A stretch of DNA of 64,000 nt, taken from positions 62,001-126,000 of the forward strand of contig CADASL010000001.1 of NCBI GenBank assembly GCA_902790595.1. Reading direction: 5' to 3'. The first letter of the stretch is position 1. Each line of letters opens with the position of its first letter. Positions 35,843-44,508 of the stretch are shown one piece after another. Position numbers and translations under genes: made by a program. The DNA is from an uncultured Bacteroidales bacterium (GTDB lineage Bacteria > Bacteroidota > Bacteroidia > Bacteroidales > SZUA-534). The notes under the pieces are model-generated. The model was given only the letters and a program-made list of their open reading frames with translations. It made no database searches and was not told where the DNA came from.

Positions 35843-36859
35843 ATGAATCTTACTGATAAAAAATACGCTGATTATGCGTTGGTGCAGGAAATGATGGGCA
35901 CCATTGACACTGTTCGGAAATTCGACCCGACAGTAACAAAAAAACTGGCCGATGAGGTTAAAAAATCGCAGCGCCTTTACTTGACGGGCGAGGGTTCGAG
36001 CCGCATTTTCCCGGCCAAAAACGCTATGCGCAAGGCCAAACGCTGGGGTTTGGACATCAATGTGCAGACCGATGGTTCGCGCCAATCGTATGAGTACGAC
36101 TTGTCGAAATACACCGTTTGCTGCGCATCGAACTCAGGCCGCACAAAAGAGGTGATTCTCTTGGCCAAAAAGCTCACAGAATCGGGCAAAAAAGACGTTT
36201 TCGGCCTTACAGCTTGCGCCGACACAATGATTGCAAAAGCTTGCGCCAGCACCCACATTCTTAACTGCGGATGGGAGCAGGCCGTGGCCGCCACAAAGAG
36301 CGTTGTTGAGCAAGCATTGTATTATGAGTCAATACTTTGGAATCTGCAAGGCGTTGACAAATCGGCAGAACTGAAAAAACTGCCCGATTTGTTGGAGAAG
36401 GCTCTCACACTGCCGATACCGGCGAGCGTGGTTAACTATGTGAAACAAGCCGAAACCATTTACTTCTCAGGCTACAACGATGGTGTTGCTGAAGAATTGA
36501 CTTTGAAAACCAACGAGATAACCCGTCGCAAATCGGATTTCCTTGAGGGAACATACGCTGTTCACGGAATAGAGGAGGTGATGAGTCCGAGTGATGTTGT
36601 GTTTGTGATTGACCCGATAGAGGAGGAGATTGAGAAATTCCAAGAGGTGTTGGAGAAAGGCGTTGGCTTGAAAATCATCGCCATTGCCGACCACGACACA
36701 CCGTTTGAGACAATCAAAGTTCCGGCCGCAGGTGAGTTCAAACCGTATGTAATGCTTTGCGCCGGTTGGAATCTGTTGGTTGAGATTGGTCTTGCCACAG
36801 ACATCAATCTCGACAAACCCGAACGCGCCCGCAAGGTGGGTAACGAGTTGATTCTTTGA
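35843..36859 (+). CDS. SIS-domain sugar-phosphate isomerase/deaminase-like protein
   Basis: 338 residues with two SIS domains (about 35-170 and 190-320). Phrases: LYLTGEGSSRIFPAKNAMRKA (phosphosugar loop), VCCASNSGRTKEVILLAKKL (SxSGxTxE type), CGWEQAVAATKSVVEQALYYES and IYFSGYNDGVAEELTLKTNEITRRKSDFLEGTYAVHGIEE, close to the isomerase half of glucosamine-6-phosphate synthase. No glutaminase domain, so it is not GlmS. It is cotranscribed with the DUF4954 gene and ends at a terminator. The substrate is probably an amino-sugar phosphate. Confidence 0.88.
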   Translation: MNLTDKKYADYALVQEMMGTIDTVRKFDPTVTKKLADEVKKSQRLYLTGEGSSRIFPAKNAMRKAKRWGLDINVQTDGSRQSYEYDLSKYTVCCASNSGRTKEVILLAKKLTESGKKDVFGLTACADTMIAKACASTHILNCGWEQAVAATKSVVEQALYYESILWNLQGVDKSAELKKLPDLLEKALTLPIPASVVNYVKQAETIYFSGYNDGVAEELTLKTNEITRRKSDFLEGTYAVHGIEEVMSPSDVVFVIDPIEEEIEKFQEVLEKGVGLKIIAIADHDTPFETIKVPAAGEFKPYVMLCAGWNLLVEIGLATDINLDKPERARKVGNELIL

Positions 36860-36882
36860 TAATAGTTTATATCCGTCAGTAA

Positions 36883-36913
36883 AGCCTGCGATTATTGTCG
36901 CGGGCTTTTTTTG
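36883..36913 (+). terminator. Terminator after the SIS-domain gene
   Basis: Nine-pair stem AGCCTGCGA (36883-36891) with TCGCGGGCT (36898-36906, one G-T pair), then a T-run. Confidence 0.85.
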
Positions 36914-36978
36914 TTTTGTAGACATAGATGTTTGCTGCGGGGGATGTTTGTCAGCACACGTGGTTAAGTACGAATAAG

Positions 36979-37014
36979 TACAAAAAAGCAGGAGACCGCC
37001 TTTTGGCGGTCTCC
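36979..37014 (-). terminator. Terminator of the susCD operon
   Basis: Perfect 10-bp stem GGAGACCGCC (36991-37000) with GGCGGTCTCC (37005-37014), loop TTTT. On the minus strand it is followed by TGCTTTTTTG, as expected for transcripts coming from the SusD gene. Confidence 0.88.
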
Positions 37015-37083
37015 CTTCGTTACTGCCTTTCGGCAGAAACTACGAACAACTCTAATCGGGAAAACTTTTATGTATGATGTAAA

Positions 37084-39075
37084 TTACTCAACATTGTAAC
37101 CAGGGTTTTGATAGGCCTTGATTTCCTCTGCGCTCATATCCAAACCATCAAGCTGCCCTTGCGGAATTGGTCTCAAGTAGTGGTGAAGGTCGATGTTGCG
37201 AGTGAACTCTTCAAGAGTAACGTCTTTTTTATCGGCACCGCAGATTTTGTAAGTTTGAGACTTCTCAATCCAGGTTTGTGTGCGGACAAGGTCGTACCAA
37301 CGGTAACCTTCGCCAAAGAACTCACGAGAGCGTTCTGCCAAGATGTAGTCAATATCGATAGTGGCCGGGGTGGCTTCTGTCATCTCCTTGCTGTAATCGA
37401 AGCTCACAGCTTTTGCACCAGCCACACTATAATTCCATTTGCCGGCGCGGGCACGCAGCACGTTAACAAGGTCGCGAGCCGATTTCTCGCCAGTGGCACC
37501 TTTAACAGCGGCCTCAGCGGCGACAAGATACAACTCAGAGAATTTGGCAATATAGTACGGACGGACGCTTCCTGCATTCGGGTCACCTAGAGCTTTGGTT
37601 TTATCATAGTCGGTACGTTGGTCGCTGATTTTGAACGGACCAGGATAGCGCAGACGGCTGAAGTGACGTGGGTCAACAACATAGCTCGACTCACCGGCTT
37701 TTACACCAAGACCAAGAGAACCACCATTGGTAGCTACGTCAGCATAGTCAATGCCATCAGTGTCTTCATTAAGGAATGTCAGAACTGCGTCTCCTAACTT
37801 GATGGGCAGACCGTTAGCGCAGTAAACGTGGTCATAATCCATACCATTTTGGTTCCAGTTGCTACGGTAAACGGTTTGGAAAGTCGCATCGTAGCGCGAG
37901 TCGTGAGTCTTGTCAGCGAATGTCTCTGTAAATACGTTGTAGGTCGGAGCCATACGCGACCACGGACGGCCGTAGCCTTGTTTTGCCTCGCGGGCAACCG
38001 GGTTAATTGGGTCTTTCATAACGCCTTTGGCATCAAGTGTGTCGTTGGCGTATGCCACAATTGTTGGGTAGTTCCAGTTGCACATCCAGAAAGCAAAGTT
38101 GTCAGGAGCACCACCTGAACCATAGGTCAGGCTACCGCCGTTGTAAAGTTCGCTCTTTTCTGTATGGTCTGCCCATAGCAGCATTTCGCTGTTGCGTTCG
38201 TTTGATGCAATACACATATCATAGAATGTCTCTTGTAATTTGTAAGGGCCAGGATTGTTGATACCATCCAAGGCAACGTTATAAGCCAACTGATAGTATT
38301 GAGCCGGAGACTTGCCGTTGGGGTCTGTACGAGGTCCATCGAGTTTTCCGTCAACTGCAGGATAGGTTGGTATGTTTTTGGGATTCTCAAGCCACCATCC
38401 ATATGTCAGATAAGCCTTCGACAAGTAGAGGCGTGCAACGGTTTTTGTTACGGTACCAGAAGCACGAGGATTGTCTGGCAAGTTTTCTACTGCGTACTCA
38501 AGGTCTGGCAAAATGCATCGGGTGTAAACTTCAGCCACATTGTTGCGGACAGAAGATCGAACTGGTTGGTCATTCGGCTCAAGTTCGCCAGAACCAAAGT
38601 CGAGAGGAACACCGCCAAAAGTCTGCACAAGCAGGAAGTAATCGAAAGCACGGAAGAAATAGGCCTCTGCAATCAATTGCGGTGATGCAGTCTGTCCATA
38701 TTTTATCAGCTGGTTAACTGAGTTGATGTTGGTAATCATAGGATCCCAAATGACATCAGCGCGGCAGTTTTGAGAGTTAAGAGGAGAAGAAACTTCTGAC
38801 ATATCAGCGTCTTTGAAGTTCGCATCAGCACTTGCACCCCATGTGAACTCGTCGGTACCGGTTTCGCATGAATTGTAGTAGTAGCCTTGACCATACATAT
38901 TACGCAGGTTATTGTACATATTGTTCAATCCTCCGCTGATGCCTTGGTCGGTACCGAAGAAGTCAGGAGTGAAGATGGCACGCGGGTGTTCGTCAAGAAC
39001 ATCGGAGCAGCTGCCGAAGCACAGCGACACAGCTACTGCGGCGCCAAGCAATGTTATTATGTTGTTCTTTTTCAT
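37084..39075 (-). CDS. SusD/RagB-family glycan-binding lipoprotein
   Basis: 663 residues. Lipoprotein signal with Cys near 23 (VSLCFGSCSDVLDEHPRAIF). SusD proteins cap the SusC channel on the cell surface and bind oligosaccharide. Seen: GGLNNMYNNLRNMYGQGYYYNS, the TPR-like QLIAEAYFFRAFDYFLLVQTFGGVPL, and the C-terminal KFSELYLVAAEAAVKG with EFFGEGYRWYDLVRTQTW and HHYLRPIPQGQLD, all family landmarks. It lies 12 bp after SusC in the same operon. The ligand cannot be read; neighbouring GH43 and esterase genes suggest substituted hemicellulose. Confidence 0.95.
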   Translation of the reverse strand: MKKNNIITLLGAAVAVSLCFGSCSDVLDEHPRAIFTPDFFGTDQGISGGLNNMYNNLRNMYGQGYYYNSCETGTDEFTWGASADANFKDADMSEVSSPLNSQNCRADVIWDPMITNINSVNQLIKYGQTASPQLIAEAYFFRAFDYFLLVQTFGGVPLDFGSGELEPNDQPVRSSVRNNVAEVYTRCILPDLEYAVENLPDNPRASGTVTKTVARLYLSKAYLTYGWWLENPKNIPTYPAVDGKLDGPRTDPNGKSPAQYYQLAYNVALDGINNPGPYKLQETFYDMCIASNERNSEMLLWADHTEKSELYNGGSLTYGSGGAPDNFAFWMCNWNYPTIVAYANDTLDAKGVMKDPINPVAREAKQGYGRPWSRMAPTYNVFTETFADKTHDSRYDATFQTVYRSNWNQNGMDYDHVYCANGLPIKLGDAVLTFLNEDTDGIDYADVATNGGSLGLGVKAGESSYVVDPRHFSRLRYPGPFKISDQRTDYDKTKALGDPNAGSVRPYYIAKFSELYLVAAEAAVKGATGEKSARDLVNVLRARAGKWNYSVAGAKAVSFDYSKEMTEATPATIDIDYILAERSREFFGEGYRWYDLVRTQTWIEKSQTYKICGADKKDVTLEEFTRNIDLHHYLRPIPQGQLDGLDMSAEEIKAYQNPGYNVE

Positions 39076-39087
39076 CTCTATAAGTTT

Positions 39088-42000
39088 TTAAAATGTTACG
39101 TTCAAACCAAAAAGAAAGGTACGTGTTTGCGGAGTGTTTGTACCAATGGTCAGCAAACGGCGTTGGTATGAGCCTGATGCCATATTCTCATTACCATATG
39201 AGTTGGTCTCGGGGTCGAGTCCTGTCTCTTTGTGGAATTTCGAAGCAATCACAAATGGGTTTTGAACAGTTCCGTAAAGGCGGATTCCCTGAATGCCAAT
39301 GGTGTTCATCCAATCCCAGTTGTTTTTGTCGAAATTGTAACCAAGAGTGATTGTACGAATTTTGCAATAAGTGGCACTGAAATAGCCAAGAGAGTTGCCG
39401 TATTTCGGGTTGTCGCCACTTCTCAAACCACCAGGTCTCGGGTATTTGGCTCCAGTGTTTTCTGGAGTCCAGTAATCAACGTCAACGTTGTTGCGACGTC
39501 CGGTGAGCATATTTAGATAGCCGTTGGCAGCATAGAGTGTGCAAATGAGTTTGCCGCCGATTTTGTAGCCGCCAATAACATTCAGATCCCAACCTTTGTA
39601 TGTCAGACGAGTGTTGAATCCGCCTTGAAGTTTCGGATTAATGTCCATTTTCTGGCGATCTTCATCGCTGATTTGACGTGTTGGCAGACCGTTTTCATCA
39701 AAGTCGCCAGTGTATTTTACGCGAATATCACCAGGTTCGGCCGATGGTTCCTCAATTTCCATAATTGCAGCGTCTTCAGCCTGCCATAAGCCTATTTTTT
39801 CATAGTCGTAGATTACGTCAATAGGATAACCGACAAACCAACTGTTATCTTTCATTTCTTTAACGCCTGTTGCCAATGCAATGATTTTATTCTTGTTTGA
39901 TGACATATTCATGCCAGCCTCCCAAGTCAGACCATTATAGTTATCGAGGATAATGCCATTCAAGTTCAATTCGAAGCCTTTGTTTTCGGTCTTGCCTATG
40001 TTGCTCATAATACTTTTAACACCAGTTGTGGCTGGTAAAACTTCAGCACAAAGCACGTCATGTGTCTTCTGAATGTAATATTCGAAACTACCGCTCAAGC
40101 GGTTGTTGAAGAATCCGAATTCGGCACCAAAGTTCCAAGTGTTAGAATACTCCCAACCTAATTTCGGGTTTTTAAGTTCCGATACATAATAGCCGTACCC
40201 CTGTGTGTCACCAAGATTTGTGGCACGACTTGAGAGCAATCCTAAAGTTTTGTACGGTTCTACTGCTTGGTTTGAAGTCTCACCATAACCTACGCGCAAT
40301 TTCAACGTGTTTAGGTATTCGAAGCTTCCCATAAAATCCTCTTTGGCAATGTTCCAGCCTGCAGAAATGGCAGGATATGTGTGAGCATTGTTGCTTTTAG
40401 CCAATTTTGATGACTCGTCTTTGCGAACTGCTACAGACAACATATAGCGGTCATCGTATGAGTACATCACACGTCCCATCATCGAGCGGAGGCCGTAGTC
40501 TGTGTAGTTCTGCCACGATGGGTTGAAATTCAAATCTTCAGCAGGAGCTTGTGCAATGTTGAAGTACAGCATATAGTCGTTCGGAATGTTTTTGGCTGAA
40601 ATGTTAGAACTGTAGTAAATCGATTTCTCAGCCGAGAACAATCCAACAGCATTAATGTTATGTACGCCGAAAGTACGGTCAAATGTGAGCAGGTGCTCAA
40701 CAGCCCAATTGTATGTTGTAGCTTTGCTTTGCGATGCAGAATTTGGCGAATCTGCATTGCCCGAGAATACACCTTGAGCTTGGAAGTTTCCAGTTTCAGA
40801 ATATTTGAAGTTCAATCCAGCGTTAACTCGATATTTCAAACCTTCGATAAACGGAGCTGAAATTTCACCATAGAAACTATTGTATGTACCATAGTTGGTG
40901 TTTTTGTTCACCCATTGCTCATTGTCAATCAGTTCTTCAATTGATTCTCTGGTGTAGAGCCATTGGTTTTGATCCTCAGGCATATCTACGGTGCGGCGGC
41001 GGTTGCCATTCTTGTCAGTAGGGCTGATGAGTGGCGATGTGCTTAAAATACTGTAAATGCCGAGGCTTGCATAATTGCTGACAGTATAGTTGTTGCTACT
41101 TGTGAATCCAAATCGCAGGTATTTGCCAATTTTCTGGTCAATAGCGGCACGAGCCGACAGACGTGAATAGTTTTGTCCGGGCAGAACAGAAGTCTCTTTG
41201 TAGTAGCCACCGCCAAAACTGTAAGCAGCTGATTTGGTGCCACCAACAATCGAAAGATCGTGGTTTGTTACAATACCAGTGCCGTACATTTCATCTTGCC
41301 AATCAGTATCTGCGTTATCTTCTTGCTCCATCAGAGAACCATCCTTATTTGTATAATCTGCATCTTGACGCATTTTTTTAAACTTCTCAGCGTTCATCAT
41401 AGGGTATTTCGAGAACACTGTTTTAGCACCTACATAGCCGCTGTAGGTTGCAGTAGCTTCTTGGTTCAGAGTACCCTTTGTCGATGTTACCAGAATAACG
41501 CCGTTGGCACCACGAGAACCATAGATGGCTGTTGCCGAAGCGTCTTTCAGGATGTCGATGCTTTTGATAGAGTTGGGGTTGATGTCGCTAAGTGAGCCTG
41601 CAAACGGGATTCCGTCCAAAACAACCAATGGGTCGTTGCTACCGGTCAGCGAGCGGGAACCACGAACGCGAATCTGCATTTCGGCACCAGGCTTCGATGA
41701 CGTTTGAGACATCTCGACACCAGCCACACGTCCTTGCAGCGACTGGGTGATGTTTGCTGCGGGCATCTCGCGAATAATTTCGCCCTTCATTGAGGCAACA
41801 GAGCCTGTGACAGCCTCTTTGCGTTGCGTACCGTAACCAACGACCACAACCTCCTCCAATCCCACCATATCGGGAATCAGACTAACGTTGTAAGGGCCGT
41901 TACCATTTACGGTAATCTCTTCCGACGTGTAACCGATGTACGATACAACAAGAACATCGCCATCCGACGCTTGCATCGAGAAGTTTCCGTTACCGTCGGT

Positions 42001-42171
42001 GATAGTTCCCAAAGTAGTGCCTTTGACCACTACGTTCGCTCCCGGTATGGGGAGCTGTGATTCATCTGTGATAGAGCCGCTCACGCTGTGCTGCTGCGCC
42101 ATCGTGCAGAATGAAATCAACAATGTTGGCAGCATCGTGGCCGCCTTTCTCCATAATTGAAGTTTCATCAT
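39088..42171 (-). CDS. SusC/RagA-family TonB-linked outer-membrane transporter
   Basis: 1027 residues. Signal peptide ending near SFCTMAQQ. Carboxypeptidase-like domain about 28-105 (VSGSITDESQLPIPGANVVVKGTTLGTITDGNGNFSM), TonB-box/hinge VGLEEVVVVGYGTQRKEAVTGSV, plug with RGSRSLTGSNDPLVVLDGIPFAG and SIDILKDASATAIYGSRGANGVILVT, then the barrel with a terminal F (FLFGLNVTF). It imports the oligosaccharide held by SusD, powered through TonB. First major gene of the PUL operon; a short reading frame overlaps its start. Confidence 0.96.
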   Translation of the reverse strand: MMKLQLWRKAATMLPTLLISFCTMAQQHSVSGSITDESQLPIPGANVVVKGTTLGTITDGNGNFSMQASDGDVLVVSYIGYTSEEITVNGNGPYNVSLIPDMVGLEEVVVVGYGTQRKEAVTGSVASMKGEIIREMPAANITQSLQGRVAGVEMSQTSSKPGAEMQIRVRGSRSLTGSNDPLVVLDGIPFAGSLSDINPNSIKSIDILKDASATAIYGSRGANGVILVTSTKGTLNQEATATYSGYVGAKTVFSKYPMMNAEKFKKMRQDADYTNKDGSLMEQEDNADTDWQDEMYGTGIVTNHDLSIVGGTKSAAYSFGGGYYKETSVLPGQNYSRLSARAAIDQKIGKYLRFGFTSSNNYTVSNYASLGIYSILSTSPLISPTDKNGNRRRTVDMPEDQNQWLYTRESIEELIDNEQWVNKNTNYGTYNSFYGEISAPFIEGLKYRVNAGLNFKYSETGNFQAQGVFSGNADSPNSASQSKATTYNWAVEHLLTFDRTFGVHNINAVGLFSAEKSIYYSSNISAKNIPNDYMLYFNIAQAPAEDLNFNPSWQNYTDYGLRSMMGRVMYSYDDRYMLSVAVRKDESSKLAKSNNAHTYPAISAGWNIAKEDFMGSFEYLNTLKLRVGYGETSNQAVEPYKTLGLLSSRATNLGDTQGYGYYVSELKNPKLGWEYSNTWNFGAEFGFFNNRLSGSFEYYIQKTHDVLCAEVLPATTGVKSIMSNIGKTENKGFELNLNGIILDNYNGLTWEAGMNMSSNKNKIIALATGVKEMKDNSWFVGYPIDVIYDYEKIGLWQAEDAAIMEIEEPSAEPGDIRVKYTGDFDENGLPTRQISDEDRQKMDINPKLQGGFNTRLTYKGWDLNVIGGYKIGGKLICTLYAANGYLNMLTGRRNNVDVDYWTPENTGAKYPRPGGLRSGDNPKYGNSLGYFSATYCKIRTITLGYNFDKNNWDWMNTIGIQGIRLYGTVQNPFVIASKFHKETGLDPETNSYGNENMASGSYQRRLLTIGTNTPQTRTFLFGLNVTF

Positions 42172-42419
42172 AAATGTTTTTTAGTTATTAAATAGTATTT
42201 AGTTCCGAAATCAGCCTGCCACTGGCAAAGCGGCGAGGCATTCGTCCGAAATTCAAATTTTGAGAGGCTTTCAGCCGAATCGGCTTTAGCACTTCGAGCA
42301 CAACTTATAATTATAAGTATTACCAAAGTTGAAATGCACAATGCGCATATCACCTTCACCCAAAACTCGGCGTTGGGCTTCTTTCCAAAAAAATCGTGTG
42401 TGTTTTTATTGTTACTCAT
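42168..42419 (-). CDS. Possible small membrane protein or untranslated leader of susC
   Basis: 83 codons from ATG 42419, overlapping the SusC start by ATGA. It predicts one membrane helix (FWVKVICALCISTLVILIIIS), but the downstream half (KADSAESLSKFEFRTNASPL and on) looks like the translation of a structured leader. The same DNA carries the perfect hairpin AGCCGA-A-TCGGCT at 42274-42286. Translational coupling would fit the ATGA overlap. It may be a real short protein or only the 5' leader of the PUL transcript; the sequence alone does not decide. Confidence 0.35.
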   Translation of the reverse strand: MSNNKNTHDFFGKKPNAEFWVKVICALCISTLVILIIISCARSAKADSAESLSKFEFRTNASPLCQWQADFGTKYYLITKKHL

Positions 42420-42683
42420 AAAAACTTGTTGTGTACATTTTTGGTGATAGTAAAATTACCCTTGGTGCAAGAATGAGGCTTTCAAATACAGATATTTCGT
42501 TTGTATTTTTAGATATTTTGACAAAATCTGATTTTGCAATACGCATTGCAATCGGTTGCGGTAATTGGTTAAATGATTTATATTCAAACGAGTGTGCTTT
42601 GAGAGTATATTGCAATCGGTTGTGCAGCATCGGGCAAAATAACTCAGAATTAAAAGTTCAAAAAACGAATTTTGAAAACCAAA
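42420..42683. other. Spacer upstream of the susC operon
   Basis: AT-rich, no convincing gene on either strand. It must hold the promoter and hybrid-sensor binding site of the PUL operon, but I could not place a clear TAnnTTTG box. Confidence 0.4.
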
Positions 42684-42718
42684 AACGGCCCTCACCCGAA
42701 GGCGAGAGCCGTTATTTT
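42684..42718 (-). terminator. Terminator after the GH43 gene
   Basis: Imperfect stem AACGGCcCTC / GAGaGCCGTT (42684-42712) around a CCCGAAGG loop. On the minus strand it is followed by a T-rich stretch. It separates the GH43 transcript from the susC leader. Confidence 0.7.
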
Positions 42719-42737
42719 CTGTCGTAAAAGATGTTAG

Positions 42738-44360
42738 CTACTCACTAATCCTGAACCAGTCGAAATCGGCATAGCCGCCGGGCTCTTTGGTAGAGTAGAA
42801 GAAGAGTGCGTAGCGCTGGCCCATAAAGTGGTCGAGGCTGTACGACATTGGCAGGGTGTCGCCGATTTGGTTCCATTGCTTGCCGTCGAGCGAGTAGTGG
42901 AAGACGGCCTTGTCAACGCCGTGGCTGCCAATGGCGCTCTCGTCGGCAATGCGGCTGAAGTCGCAGTCGGCTTTGAAATAGACGGTGCTGGCATCGACAG
43001 GAACGCTTGCCACAACGTGCTGAACGCCGCGGCGTGGCGGCCAGGGTGCACCGTCGGCGTTGGCTTCGGGCTGGTTGTTAACCATCACAATCGATTTCTT
43101 GTCGCCATCGTTCTGAATGGCCACAAAGCCGAATTTTCCAGCCAGCAGGGCAAGTCCCGCAACATCGCCGTCCTTCAGGTTCGAGGCATCGAGACAAGCG
43201 CTGCCAGAGCATTTCGGACCAATGGTGCGCTGTGTGAGCATATTGCGGCTCTGGGTGAACAGAGTGTCGGTGCGGTCGGTGCGGAAGCGGATAAAGCCTT
43301 TGCGTTCGGTCATCGTCCATAAAGAATTGACTGGATTGTGGTTCCACTGCCAGACAATTTTCGGCTGGTCGCCGTCGAAGTCATCGCTATCGACAATGCC
43401 AGGAATCAGACTGCCGTTTGCGGGCAGGTCGAGCGTTTCGGGCACTTTGCCATCGACACCCAGAACGGGCCATCCATCTTCCCAAACAACGGGTACAAGG
43501 TAGGGGATACGGCCCACAGCGCCACGGTCGCCGAACAGGTAGGCGAACCAGCGGCCGTCTGGCGTGTCAATGAGTCCGCCCTGAGCCACGCCCTTGTCCT
43601 GCAGCACAACGCGGCCTTCGTACGGGCCGAACAAACTGTCGGCGCGGTGGCAGATAACGGTGCGCACACCGCCGCGCGGCCAGCAAATGTTGAACAGATA
43701 GTATTTGCCGTTGATTTTGAACATCTGCGAGCCTTCGGCGCCCAGCATCAGGTTTTCGCCTGCGGGCAGACCAGCGTTCTCAATCAGAACCTTCTCTGAT
43801 TCTGGCTTGATTCCGCTGAAATCGGGCTCGACTTCGCGAATGAAGATTTTGCCGCCGCCGTTTATCATATAAATGTGTCCATCTTCTTCAAACACAATGG
43901 TATGGTCGTGGTGCGAAGGACGGAACTCGTGGCGCTCCCACTTGCCATTCTCAATGTTGTCGGTGGTGAAGAAATAGGTTTTGCCCGTCACCTGGTCGAA
44001 GGTGCTGACAAAGAATTTGCCGCCGACGTAGCGAATGCAACTTGCCCACGAGCCTTTGCCGTAGGTGTTTTTGCCGTTCAAGAGCATCGTCTCGTCCTGG
44101 TCGCCCAGAGTCTCGTAAGCGTAGCCCGCTATCTGCCAGTTGCTCAGGTCTTTCGACTTCATAATGGGCACGCCTGGGTTCATATGCATCGTAGTGCTGC
44201 TCATATAATAGGTATCGCCTACGCGCATCATCGACATATCGGGCACATCGGCCCAAATCATCGGGTTGGTGAAGCCTGTTTCGGTGCTTGCACTCTTCTG
44301 GCCGTTGCATCCGCACATTATCGCGGCAGCGGCTAACAGGGTGATTGATAGGTGTTTCAT
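42738..44360 (-). CDS. Lipoprotein glycoside hydrolase family 43 (beta-xylosidase/arabinofuranosidase type)
   Basis: 540 residues. Lipoprotein signal LLAAAAIMCGC. The N-terminal five-bladed propeller (about 25-330) opens with TGFTNPMIWADVPDMSMMRVGDTYYM, where the Asp of ADVPDxS is the catalytic base. YGKGSWASCIRYVGGKFFVSTFD holds the pKa-modulating Asp region and LMLGAEGSQMFKINGKYYLFNICWP the acid Glu. A C-terminal beta-sandwich (about 345-540) with GKQWNQIGDTLPMSYSLDHFMGQRYALFFYSTKEPGGYADFDWFRI is the domain that often accompanies GH43 xylosidases. Likely releases xylose or arabinose from hemicellulose. Part of the PUL. Confidence 0.92.
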   Translation of the reverse strand: MKHLSITLLAAAAIMCGCNGQKSASTETGFTNPMIWADVPDMSMMRVGDTYYMSSTTMHMNPGVPIMKSKDLSNWQIAGYAYETLGDQDETMLLNGKNTYGKGSWASCIRYVGGKFFVSTFDQVTGKTYFFTTDNIENGKWERHEFRPSHHDHTIVFEEDGHIYMINGGGKIFIREVEPDFSGIKPESEKVLIENAGLPAGENLMLGAEGSQMFKINGKYYLFNICWPRGGVRTVICHRADSLFGPYEGRVVLQDKGVAQGGLIDTPDGRWFAYLFGDRGAVGRIPYLVPVVWEDGWPVLGVDGKVPETLDLPANGSLIPGIVDSDDFDGDQPKIVWQWNHNPVNSLWTMTERKGFIRFRTDRTDTLFTQSRNMLTQRTIGPKCSGSACLDASNLKDGDVAGLALLAGKFGFVAIQNDGDKKSIVMVNNQPEANADGAPWPPRRGVQHVVASVPVDASTVYFKADCDFSRIADESAIGSHGVDKAVFHYSLDGKQWNQIGDTLPMSYSLDHFMGQRYALFFYSTKEPGGYADFDWFRISE

Positions 44361-44454
44361 TGAGTTGAAAGTTTAAAAGTTATAAGTTTAAAGAGTTGAA
44401 ACGCTTCGCTGTTTAACAGGTTTAATCACTATTCAAAAATCAAAAATCGAAAAT

Positions 44455-44498
44455 TAGAAATCTGCGTAAATCCGTTAAATCTGTGTCATCTGCGTTCC
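44455..44498. repeat. Copy of a dispersed period-9/10 intergenic repeat
   Basis: Units of the form ATCTGCGTAA ATCCGTTAA ATCTGTGTC ATCTGCGTT. The last 18 bases (44481-44498) match the reverse complement of 54953-54970 with one difference. Confidence 0.7.
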
Positions 44499-44508
44499 TT
44501 AATACTCT

